From Bacteriovorax sp. (GTDB lineage: Bacteria > Bdellovibrionota > Bacteriovoracia > Bacteriovoracales > Bacteriovoracaceae): DNA of 6,992 nucleotides. Positions 1 through 6,769 of the stretch are shown piece after piece. Below the pieces are notes generated by a model. It worked only from the letters and a program-made list of their open reading frames with translations, had not been told where the DNA came from and did not search any database. The translations under genes were made by a program, and so were the position numbers. How positions within the stretch are numbered: position 1 is the first letter of the stretch; every line of letters starts with the position of its first letter. The DNA lies in NCBI GenBank assembly GCA_030654205.1, contig JAURXW010000157.1, forward strand, positions 1 through 6,992, given 5' to 3'.

Positions 1-2494
1 GCAGTCGTTTAAAATATTTAAAATTTGAGGCCAACCGAGAAGCGAATTGATGGTTTAATTTATCTAACACAATCATACGGTCAGCAATTAATTTATATCC
101 TCTTCCTGAAGGATGGTTAAATTGAATTTTATTCACAGCAAATTGCCCTAAAAGTGAGCGCACAAGATTTGGAATTGTTCTGTCATAGATTGGATCATTT
201 TCTAATTTTAAAAGATTATCATACACACTCTCATGAACATCTGCTCCTTGAACCGTTAACCATTTTTGCATAACAAGTGTTTCATGTTTCCACTTTGTGT
301 AAAATAATTTTAAGGCCTCATCTTTATAAACTGAATGTGAGTTAACCAAAGTACCCAAAGCACCAATTTCATCCGTCATATTTGTGGCATTTTTAAATTG
401 TGTAAATGGAAGATCGATATATTTATCACCTTCATAATAAGAGAGAAAATTTAAACAATTTGCTTTTAAGTCTCTCTCTCCCATCGATTTCGGATCCAAC
501 TTATACTCTCCAGTCTGATTGACAGAAACGTATAATTTAAAAAATGTTTCATGATGAACGCGGGCCAGTTCTTTTTTTACAAAGTCTCTGGCGAGAGCTG
601 TCTGAGGAAACATAATTTCATTTTGTTCCTGATGAATTGTTCCCTCTGCCGGAATAGTCATCGAGAGAGATCGGAAGGCAGCATCAAGACTAGAGTCATT
701 TAAAATTTTTCCAAATGATTCAATATACGCTTCATTTAACTTTAATGTTTTGTTACCTAATATATCAGTAATTAATTCATTGATAATTTTTTGAGCAACA
801 ACTTGAGTGGCTTCAAAACGATTAAAAGAATCTGAATCATGGGCCATTAAGAATAACTGATCATTAAAACTTAAATCACTGCTTAATTTTATCGGTGCTG
901 AAAATTCTCGATTAAGAGAAGCAATCGGTAATTCCATAATATTATCAAAAACAAATTCTTCTTTTTCTTTTTTTAATTCAAGCGTTTTATTAATTAAATC
1001 CTTACCATTTCTTCCGACTAAGCCTACTTTAAAAGGTATATGAAATGGCTTAGCTTCTGGAATTGTATTGGCTGGTAAATGTTGGTGCAAAGTAAGTTTA
1101 AATTGTTTTAGATTTTCATCATAACTCGTTGTAGCAGTTACTGAAGGTGTTCCATTTTGATTATACCAATTTTTAAATTGTGTAAAATCAAAATTATTAT
1201 TGGCAACACTCATGGCGTGAATAAAATCTTCCGTGCGCACGGCCTGGCCATCGAACAACTCAAAATATTTATCCATTCCTTTTCTAAACCCATCAACTCC
1301 TAAAAGAGTTTGAATCATGCGAATGACTTCTGCCCCTTTTTCATAAATTGTTGCTGTATAAAAATTATTAATTTCCATATAAGTTTCAGGCTTAATGGGA
1401 TGACTTGTGGGCCCTGCATCTTCAGAGAACTGAGCGGAGCGAAGTCCCATAACTGATAAAATTCGCTCAACATTTCGAGAGTTTAAATCGGCCGAAAATT
1501 CTTGATCGCGAAAAACAGTTAAACCCTCTTTTAGTGTTAACTGAAACCAATCACGACAGGTAACTCTATTACCAGTCCAATTGTGAAAATACTCATGGCC
1601 TATAACAGATTCAATTCCATAAAAGTTAGCGTCAGTCGCAGTTTTAGGATTAGCTAAAACATAGGCCGAATTAAAAACATTCAGTCCTTTGTTTTCCATA
1701 GCACCCATATTAAAAGCATCTACAGCAACGATCATATAAATATCTAAATCATACTCAAGTCCAAAACGGTCTTCATCCCATTTCATTGATTTTTTAAGTG
1801 ACTCCATCGCGTGATGGCATTTATCTTCATTGCCTTTATCGCAATAAATTTCGAGTGCGACTTGACGCCCAGATGAAGTTTTGTAAGTGTCTTTAATTGA
1901 CCCCAAATCTCCTGCGACCAAGGCAAATAAATAAGATGGTTTTTTAAACGGATCTTCCCAAGTAACAAAATGTTTTCCACCTTCTAGATCACCCTTCGCA
2001 ACAGGATTCCCGTTTGATAAAAGAATAGGATAGAGTTTTTTATCCGCAATTATTTTAGTCGTAAATTTCGCCATATTATCAGGTCGATCAATATAATAGG
2101 TAATTCTTCTAAAACCTTCCGGTTCATTTTGGGTGCAAAAAATAGTTCCCGATTTATAAAGCCCATCAAGAGTTTTATTGGCCTCAGGATTAATTGTATT
2201 TTCAATTTCCAACTCAAATTCGGCGGGAACATCGTGAATAACCAGTAAATCATCTTCCAAACTATAATCAGTAGCCGCTAATTTTTTTCCATTAATGGCG
2301 ATTGATTTTAATTGTAATTCCTCTCCATTTAAGCGCAATGGCCCCATCTCTCCAGATGCTTTTTTAAGTTTCATTTTGGATTGAACAAGAGTTTGAGTAT
2401 TTTCTAAATACACAACGAGATCAATCGTTTGAACCATATAATCTGGTTTTTTGTATTCGCTAAGTTTAATAATTTTTGGTGTATCTGATTTCAT
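1..2494 (-). CDS. pepN: Aminopeptidase N (M1 family zinc metallopeptidase), C-terminus cut by window edge
   Basis: Cytosolic zinc exopeptidase that removes N-terminal residues from peptides in the last steps of protein turnover. I translated 831 codons from the ATG at 2494 with no stop or frameshift. The sequence tracks E. coli PepN with a constant offset of three: the substrate N-terminus-binding Glu is E124 (motif TQNEPEGFRRITYY), the GAMEN exopeptidase motif is 264-268, the zinc site is H300-E301-Y-F-H304 plus E323 in KEGLTVFRDQE, and the transition-state Tyr is Y384 in IYEKGAEVIRM. E. coli PepN has about 870 residues, so only about 40 C-terminal residues lie outside the window; the last residues seen (ASRLASNFKYFKRL) match the helical C-terminal domain. 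There is no signal peptide, consistent with a cytosolic enzyme. The start is fixed by GGAG five bases upstream. It is the second gene of an operon with the DUF2797 gene, 9 bases downstream of its stop. Confidence 0.97.
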   Translation of the reverse strand, partial: MKSDTPKIIKLSEYKKPDYMVQTIDLVVYLENTQTLVQSKMKLKKASGEMGPLRLNGEELQLKSIAINGKKLAATDYSLEDDLLVIHDVPAEFELEIENTINPEANKTLDGLYKSGTIFCTQNEPEGFRRITYYIDRPDNMAKFTTKIIADKKLYPILLSNGNPVAKGDLEGGKHFVTWEDPFKKPSYLFALVAGDLGSIKDTYKTSSGRQVALEIYCDKGNEDKCHHAMESLKKSMKWDEDRFGLEYDLDIYMIVAVDAFNMGAMENKGLNVFNSAYVLANPKTATDANFYGIESVIGHEYFHNWTGNRVTCRDWFQLTLKEGLTVFRDQEFSADLNSRNVERILSVMGLRSAQFSEDAGPTSHPIKPETYMEINNFYTATIYEKGAEVIRMIQTLLGVDGFRKGMDKYFELFDGQAVRTEDFIHAMSVANNNFDFTQFKNWYNQNGTPSVTATTSYDENLKQFKLTLHQHLPANTIPEAKPFHIPFKVGLVGRNGKDLINKTLELKKEKEEFVFDNIMELPIASLNREFSAPIKLSSDLSFNDQLFLMAHDSDSFNRFEATQVVAQKIINELITDILGNKTLKLNEAYIESFGKILNDSSLDAAFRSLSMTIPAEGTIHQEQNEIMFPQTALARDFVKKELARVHHETFFKLYVSVNQTGEYKLDPKSMGERDLKANCLNFLSYYEGDKYIDLPFTQFKNATNMTDEIGALGTLVNSHSVYKDEALKLFYTKWKHETLVMQKWLTVQGADVHESVYDNLLKLENDPIYDRTIPNLVRSLLGQFAVNKIQFNHPSGRGYKLIADRMIVLDKLNHQFASRLASNFKYFKRL

Positions 2495-2499
2495 TTCTT

Positions 2500-2505
2500 C
2501 TCCCT
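2500..2505 (-). promoter_or_regulatory. Ribosome binding site of pepN overlapping the upstream stop codon
   Basis: On the minus strand the junction reads TAGGGAGAAGAAATG. The final G of the DUF2797 stop codon (TAG, 2506-2504) is the first base of GGGAG, and GGAG lies five bases before the pepN ATG. A ribosome ending on the first gene would sit on this site, so translational coupling is likely (inference). This is the closest match to a consensus Shine-Dalgarno sequence in the window apart from the one before the gene at 5639. Confidence 0.75.
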
Positions 2506-3325
2506 AGAATTCTAATTCTATTTTGTAGCCCGTATGGCTTCTGATATTTATAACTCCAGTATCAAAAATTAAATACTGGCCTTTGATTCCTTTGAGGATT
2601 CCGCCGACAGAGTCGTGCTTATCTAGAGAAAGTGAGCTCACCTTTTCTGGATATTCTATGACGGGATAATCAATATTGGTAACTTCATAGTTTTCAAGAA
2701 TTTCAATTTGATTATTTCCAAATTCGCTCTCCATACTATCAATTGATTCTCCCAATAATTCAAAAAGCTCGTCGCGCTTTTCTTCAAGATCTATTTCTTC
2801 GATATTGCCTTTAAGCATTTTTCGCCAATCTGTTTTATCATTAACGACACTCGCAAAAAGTTTTTCAAATACTCCTGATTGATAACGAGTACTCACTTTT
2901 AAAATGGGAAGGGCGGCCACCGCTCCTTGATCTATCCAGCGGGTGGGAGTTTGGGTAGAGCGAGTAATTCCTACTTTTAAACCTGACGAATTGGCCAGGT
3001 AGACAAAATGAGGAATCAGACAATTGGCCTCTCCCCAGGTGGAATTTCGGCAAGTCCCCTTGGCATAATGACAAAGCTCGGGTTTTAAAATGCACATATC
3101 ACATTCGGCCAACTTGATAGAACAGGGATAGCAATAACCACCATTATAAGCTTTTTTTACCAATGTCCCACAATGGGTGCAATTGATTTCCTTTTGAAAA
3201 GAAAGCCTGAGTGGAAGGCCCAGGTAAGAGTTAAGTAATACAGAATTATCCTCATCACCTATTCGGTAATGGGCAAGGCCCTTGATGAGTTCCGTATTCA
3301 TTTTGTCTAAATTAAAGCTTTTCAT
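2504..3325 (-). CDS. DUF2797 family cysteine-rich protein, function unknown
   Basis: About 273 residues, recognised as DUF2797 from its conserved blocks; no biochemical role is known to me. Numbered from the ATG at 3325, the N-terminal half holds nine cysteines: CTHC (49-52), CYPC (65-68), CDMC (75-78), ELCH (82-86), GTCR (90-93) and C102. This looks like at least two zinc (or other metal) sites. A strongly conserved core follows: VYLANSSGLKVGITR (108-122), PTRWIDQGA (127-135), a tRY..G segment and DKTDWRKML (163-171). The tyrosine plus KVGITR arrangement recalls GIY-YIG-type folds, which would suggest nucleic-acid binding or cleavage; that is inference. The C-terminal part (about 175-273) is acidic and less conserved. 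An in-frame TTG at 3331 would add two residues and has GAG eight bases upstream; no strong ribosome binding site precedes either start. It is first in an operon with pepN and divergent from the PilZ gene. Confidence 0.88.
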   Translation of the reverse strand: MKSFNLDKMNTELIKGLAHYRIGDEDNSVLLNSYLGLPLRLSFQKEINCTHCGTLVKKAYNGGYCYPCSIKLAECDMCILKPELCHYAKGTCRNSTWGEANCLIPHFVYLANSSGLKVGITRSTQTPTRWIDQGAVAALPILKVSTRYQSGVFEKLFASVVNDKTDWRKMLKGNIEEIDLEEKRDELFELLGESIDSMESEFGNNQIEILENYEVTNIDYPVIEYPEKVSSLSLDKHDSVGGILKGIKGQYLIFDTGVINIRSHTGYKIELEF

Positions 3326-3409
3326 TGGCAAAAATTGTACTCAAATTTAAACCTCTCGTCAGGAAAAAAGCGATGCTAATTAAAGTCTTATGTTACAAGT
3401 GCCGAATAT
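3326..3409. promoter_or_regulatory. Divergent intergenic region, presumed to hold two promoters
   Basis: These 84 bases separate the minus-strand DUF2797-pepN operon from the plus-strand PilZ gene, so promoters for both directions should lie here or just inside the genes. The stretch is AT-rich. I find no convincing pair of -35 and -10 boxes on either strand and no hairpin, so this call rests on gene orientation alone. Confidence 0.35.
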
Positions 3410-4192
3410 ATGAGCATGAAAGAAAAGAATGACCCAAATAAAAAACATTATTTTCAACCTGCGACTATCGAAGATTTTACTGAGAGTATGCTAATGCAAT
3501 GTAGCTCGGAAAATGCTCAACCTTTAACTGTATGGGAAAAAGGCGAAAATGAAGACGACGCAGAACTCTATATTGCTGTTGAATACTTACCGCAAACAAA
3601 AACAATTAAATTAAAACCGACAGGCAGCTTGATTACCAAAATTACAGGATCTCTGAAAGCGGGAAAACAAGTCTTAGTTAAAATTCCGATTCAAGACCGA
3701 ATAAATTATTTTACTGGTGGTAAATTAAAGTTTCATCCAGATGAATTAACTTATTCCATTGAAATCCTGCAAGATATCTTCAAAAGCCAGCAACGGGGTA
3801 ATTTTCGTTTAAACTCCAGTACTATTATTCCCATTCAATTTAAAATCGATGAACAAGTCTTTCCGGCCGAAGATATTTCAATTGGCGGAACTAGCTTTAT
3901 AATTGAAGCAATCGATAAAGATCGTTTTGCCAAAGGAGCGCTTTTTAAGGAATGCACTTTACGCTTTGATCGCAAAAACTACTATATCCCTTTTGCACAG
4001 GTGGCCGCTATTATTCCGGTGCTGGATGAGGCCGGTGCGCCAAATGGTAAAATCAAAATTGGAATCTCTTTTAAAGAACTGGCCCGCAAAACAGAAGATG
4101 AGCTTTATATAAAAATATCATCTGAAGCCCGCGGTGAGGAGATGAGAAAGAAGTTCGACACTATCCTTGCAAAAAAATCAGATCCCACATAA
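3410..4192 (+). CDS. YcgR-like PilZ domain protein, predicted cyclic-di-GMP receptor
   Basis: A 260-residue soluble protein with two domains. Residues about 50-125 form a beta-rich N-terminal domain of the YcgR/PilZN kind (segment KVLVKIP-like at 87-93, then YFTGGKLKF and a LTYSIEIL strand at 113-120). Residues about 127-235 form a PilZ domain. The two cyclic-di-GMP motifs are complete: RxxxR as R129-G-N-F-R133 just before the first PilZ strand, and DxSxxG as D155-I-S157-I-G-G160. Length is close to E. coli YcgR (244). Proteins of this build sense the second messenger and act on flagellar motors, exopolysaccharide or other targets; nothing here fixes the target. The C-terminal 25 residues are charged and probably helical. 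The ATG at 3410 lacks a recognisable ribosome binding site; an ATG at 3416 is an equally possible start. It lies 91 bases upstream of the sphingolipid-type gene on the same strand, and may or may not be co-transcribed with it. Confidence 0.88.
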   Translation: MSMKEKNDPNKKHYFQPATIEDFTESMLMQCSSENAQPLTVWEKGENEDDAELYIAVEYLPQTKTIKLKPTGSLITKITGSLKAGKQVLVKIPIQDRINYFTGGKLKFHPDELTYSIEILQDIFKSQQRGNFRLNSSTIIPIQFKIDEQVFPAEDISIGGTSFIIEAIDKDRFAKGALFKECTLRFDRKNYYIPFAQVAAIIPVLDEAGAPNGKIKIGISFKELARKTEDELYIKISSEARGEEMRKKFDTILAKKSDPT

Positions 4193-4283
4193 ATCTATTT
4201 AATCGACTCTTAATTAGCTAATAATACTGACTTAAGTTGGTTCGCATAGAATTTTCACACCAATCCAATTTGATTGACGATAT
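4193..4283 (+). promoter_or_regulatory. Intergenic region with a possible -10 box before the sphingolipid-type operon
   Basis: TAGAAT at 4247-4252 matches the sigma-70 -10 consensus at five of six positions and would start transcripts near 4259, but no good -35 box sits 16-18 bases upstream (the closest, CTGACT at 4227-4232, is only 14 bases away). A perfect 10-bp palindrome, ATTAGCTAAT, lies at 4213-4222, just upstream, and could be an operator or chance in AT-rich DNA. There is no hairpin plus T-run, so I see no terminator for the PilZ gene. Confidence 0.3.
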
Positions 4284-5579
4284 ATGGCTTTCAGAGTAGT
4301 TTTTTCCGATATTATGGAAACAACAAAAAGCAAATCTGACCTAGAATCGACAAGTAAACCTACAAGAGAACCAAAGATGGCGAAAACTCCTTTTAGTGAG
4401 AGCAAAATCATTGAGCGCGCTAACCTTATGCGTGAACATGATCTTTACCCTTTTTTTAGAGCAATTGAAGAAACTGAAGCTTCAACTGTTACCGTTAAAG
4501 GTAAAAAACAAATAATGATAGGCTCAAATAATTATTTAGGCTTAACTCATCACCCTTATGTTAAAGAAGCTGCGATTAAAGCAATTGAAAAATACGGAAC
4601 AGGTTGTACTGGATCTCGTTTTTTAAATGGTAACCTTAATATCCACGAAGAATTAGATGTTAAATTAGCAGAATACTTAGGGCATGAATCAGCAATCGTT
4701 TTTTCGACTGGTATGCAAGCAAATTTAGGGGCCCTATCGGCTTTATGTGGTCCAAAAGATTTAATGCTTTTTGATTCTGAAAATCACGCTTCAATAATTG
4801 ATTCATCAAGACTATCGCTCGGGACAACTTTTAAATACAAACACAATGACATGAGCTCTCTTGAAGAGTTGCTTGAAAGTAATGTGAGTCGTTTTAACCG
4901 CGTGATCGTTGTTGCTGATGGTGTCTTCTCAATGACCGGTGATATCATGAAATTGCCTGAAGTTGTGGCCCTTGCTAAAAAATACGGCGCATTCGTCTAT
5001 GTTGATGATGCTCACGGAATGGGAGTCATGGGAGCCCAAGGTCGCGGGACTATGCACCACTTTAATCTAGCTCAAGAAGTTGATTTCAATATGGGTACTT
5101 TCTCAAAATCATTCGCCTCAATCGGTGGTGTGATTTCAGGAAACCGCGACTCAATTGATTATATCCGTCACTCGGCCCGCTCATTTATGTTTTCGGCCTC
5201 TATGCCTCCTGCAGCTGTTGCTACGGTTTCAGCCTGTATTGATATGGTCACAAGTGATCCAACAATACTTACTAATCTTTGGGAAAATGTTGCATTCATG
5301 AGAAATGGATTTAAAGAATTAGGTTTTTATACTTACGGATCACAAACCCCAATCATCCCTCTTTTTATTGGCGATGATATGAAGGCTTTAAAAATGACTA
5401 AATTTTTAGAGGCCCACGGAGTTTTTGCAACTCCTGTTCTTCCGCCAGCTGTGCCAAAAGGTGAAGCCTTAATTAGAACTAGTTATATGTCTTCACACAA
5501 TAAAGCTGATCTTGCGCGCGTACTTGAAGTCTTTGCAGAAGCAAAAAAAGTATTTGAAATACCAACTTCAATCCACTAA
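4284..5579 (+). CDS. spt: Serine palmitoyltransferase-like PLP enzyme (alpha-oxoamine synthase family)
   Basis: Predicted to condense L-serine with a long-chain acyl thioester, releasing CO2, to give 3-ketosphinganine, the first step of sphingolipid synthesis. It is a 431-residue fold-type I PLP enzyme. Visible are NNYLGL (82-87), YGTGCTGSRFLNG (104-116), the PLP-stacking His H168 in ENHASIID, D241 and H244 in VDDAHGMG (cofactor ring and phenolate contacts), the Schiff-base Lys K275 in GTFSKSFASIGG, and R398 in EALIRTS, which matches the serine-carboxylate/mechanistic Arg of bacterial SPTs. RSFMFSASMPPA (299-310) and GTGCTGSRFLNG follow SPT rather than glycine-using KBL or the biotin enzyme BioF, but substrate cannot be proven from sequence. 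No membrane segment is seen, as in soluble bacterial SPTs. No ribosome binding site precedes the ATG at 4284. ATGs at 4314 and 4377 give 421 and 400 residues, nearer to known SPTs (about 399-420); 4377 is quite plausible. First gene of the putative operon. Confidence 0.88.
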   Translation: MAFRVVFSDIMETTKSKSDLESTSKPTREPKMAKTPFSESKIIERANLMREHDLYPFFRAIEETEASTVTVKGKKQIMIGSNNYLGLTHHPYVKEAAIKAIEKYGTGCTGSRFLNGNLNIHEELDVKLAEYLGHESAIVFSTGMQANLGALSALCGPKDLMLFDSENHASIIDSSRLSLGTTFKYKHNDMSSLEELLESNVSRFNRVIVVADGVFSMTGDIMKLPEVVALAKKYGAFVYVDDAHGMGVMGAQGRGTMHHFNLAQEVDFNMGTFSKSFASIGGVISGNRDSIDYIRHSARSFMFSASMPPAAVATVSACIDMVTSDPTILTNLWENVAFMRNGFKELGFYTYGSQTPIIPLFIGDDMKALKMTKFLEAHGVFATPVLPPAVPKGEALIRTSYMSSHNKADLARVLEVFAEAKKVFEIPTSIH

Positions 5580-5601
5580 TAGTCAAAATTAAATTCATAA
5601 G

Positions 5602-5636
5602 ATAAGATCTCCAAAATCAATTTCTGGAGATCTTAT
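5602..5636 (+). promoter_or_regulatory. Perfect 12-bp hairpin enclosing the ribosome binding site of the next gene
   Basis: The arms ATAAGATCTCCA (5602-5613) and TGGAGATCTTAT (5625-5636) are exact reverse complements, separated by an 11-base loop in which AAA and TTT could pair further. GGAG (5626-5629), nine bases before the ATG at 5639, is the obvious Shine-Dalgarno sequence of the following gene and is fully inside the right arm. No T-run follows on the plus strand, so it is not a typical terminator. In mRNA it would hide the ribosome binding site and could tune or condition translation of the second gene; it could also be an RNA-processing or stability element between the first two genes. 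The structure is seen directly; the role is inference. Confidence 0.7.
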
Positions 5637-5638
5637 AT

Positions 5639-6769
5639 ATGCCAATCTCAATTCGAGAAATAAATCTTTCTAACAAAAAAGACTTAAAAGAATTTATAAA
5701 TCTACCATGGTCAATTTATAAAAACGATCCTCATTGGGTTCCTCCGCTTAAAATGGCAGTGAAAGATCTTCTAGATCAAAAAAAACATCCCTTCTATAAA
5801 ACTGCAACTGTTAAAGCTTGGCTTGCGATTAAAGATTCAAAAGCAGTCGGCCGAATTATGGCCGTCAATAATCACGCCTATAATAAATACCAAAATTCTC
5901 AAATTGGTTTTTTTGGTTTTTATGAGGCCATCAATGACAAAAAAGTTTCAGATCTACTTTTGTCTACGGCCGAAGCTTCGCTTAAAAGTGAAGGATTAAC
6001 TTCGATGCAAGGACCAATGAATCCTGGGACTAATTATGAATGTGGTTTTTTAGTTGATAAATTCGATGATGCTCCTCAAATAATGATGACCTATAATCCT
6101 CCCTACTACCCGACTTTGGTTGAGAGTTATGGCTATGCTAAAACAATGGATCTGCTTGCTTATAATGTTGATGCTCATTTTACAATGCCTAAGATTATTA
6201 TGGATATCGCTGAAAGAACTGAGAAAAAATCTAAAGTTACTTTTAGAACTCTTAATCTCAAAAAATGGAATGAAGAACTAGAAACTATGTTTGATATTTA
6301 TAATTCAGCATGGGAATCTAATTGGGGATTTGTTCCCATGACTAAGGAAGAATTTTATCATACGGCCAAAGATTTAAAATCAATCGTTGATCCCGGTCTC
6401 GTACACTTCGCATTGGTTGATGGAGTTGTGGCCGGATTTATTTTAACTCTCCCAGATCTCAATCAAGTTTTTAAAAAAATCCCAAGCGGAAATTTATCTC
6501 CTAGTGCTATCTATAAAATCTTAACCGCTAAAAAACGAATGAATCGCGTGCGAGTTATAACGATGGGTGTGAAAAAAGAATTTAGAAAAATTGGATTAGA
6601 AACTCTGCTTTATAAGCACAATCATATTGCTATCAAGAAAAACCCATTGAACAAAAATATTGAAATGAGTTGGATTTTAGAAAATAATTTAGAAATGAAT
6701 AAGCCACTTATCCGAATGGGTGGAGAAGCTTATAAACGCTACCGTCTCTACCAAAAGACTATTTCTTAA
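5639..6769 (+). CDS. GNAT-fold N-acyltransferase-like protein, candidate bacterial ceramide synthase (bCerS-like)
   Basis: A 376-residue soluble protein of a widespread family usually annotated as GNAT N-acetyltransferase or hypothetical. The N-terminal half carries the family blocks YKNDPHWVPPL (27-37), GRIMAVNNHAYN (71-82), GPMNPGTNYECGFL (125-138) and YNPPYYPTLVESYGY (152-166). The C-terminal half resembles a second GNAT unit: beta strands at FALVDGVVAGFILTLPD (257-273), a pantetheine-loop-like region MGVKKEFRKIGLETLLY (309-325) with RKIGLE in place of the usual Q/RxxGxG/A, and a conserved tail with SWILENN (344-350) and MGGEAYKRYRLY (360-371). Placed between an SPT-like gene and an epimerase-like reductase gene, it probably N-acylates the sphingoid base, as the GNAT-like bCerS does in Caulobacter; that function is inferred from context and fold, not demonstrated homology. 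The start is fixed by GGAG nine bases upstream, inside a hairpin. The stop codon abuts the next start. Confidence 0.75.
   Translation: MPISIREINLSNKKDLKEFINLPWSIYKNDPHWVPPLKMAVKDLLDQKKHPFYKTATVKAWLAIKDSKAVGRIMAVNNHAYNKYQNSQIGFFGFYEAINDKKVSDLLLSTAEASLKSEGLTSMQGPMNPGTNYECGFLVDKFDDAPQIMMTYNPPYYPTLVESYGYAKTMDLLAYNVDAHFTMPKIIMDIAERTEKKSKVTFRTLNLKKWNEELETMFDIYNSAWESNWGFVPMTKEEFYHTAKDLKSIVDPGLVHFALVDGVVAGFILTLPDLNQVFKKIPSGNLSPSAIYKILTAKKRMNRVRVITMGVKKEFRKIGLETLLYKHNHIAIKKNPLNKNIEMSWILENNLEMNKPLIRMGGEAYKRYRLYQKTIS

Noticed and set aside
389..1186. 18-base direct repeat ATTTTTAAATTGTGTAAA at 389-406 and 1169-1186
   Set aside because: Both copies encode the same in-frame peptide FTQFKN within pepN, and both segments align with normal parts of the enzyme. 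This is coincidental, not a recombination or regulatory repeat.
1783..2253. Two minus-strand open frames of 65 and 67 codons
   Set aside because: Both are out-of-frame within pepN, whose frame is continuous from 2494 to the window edge with a complete active site.
2865..3095. Minus-strand open frame of 76 codons
   Set aside because: It lies wholly inside the DUF2797 gene in another frame, and its translation has no recognisable family features.
3903..4112. Plus-strand open frame of 69 codons
   Set aside because: It is a shadow frame within the PilZ domain coding region, whose own frame shows the conserved DxSxxG motif.
4213..4222. 10-bp palindrome ATTAGCTAAT as a definite operator
   Set aside because: Short AT-rich palindromes are common in such DNA and there is no second copy or known regulator to support it. 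It is kept only as a remark in the intergenic feature.
4284..5579. Assignment as 2-amino-3-ketobutyrate CoA ligase (kbl) or 8-amino-7-oxononanoate synthase (bioF)
   Set aside because: The family is the same, but GTGCTGSRFLNG, ENHASIID and RSFMFSASMPPA follow SPT sequences, and the neighbours are not threonine dehydrogenase or biotin genes.
5602..5640. Hairpin read as a rho-independent terminator of the SPT-like gene
   Set aside because: No T-run follows the stem on the plus strand; the following bases are ATATATG, containing the next start codon.
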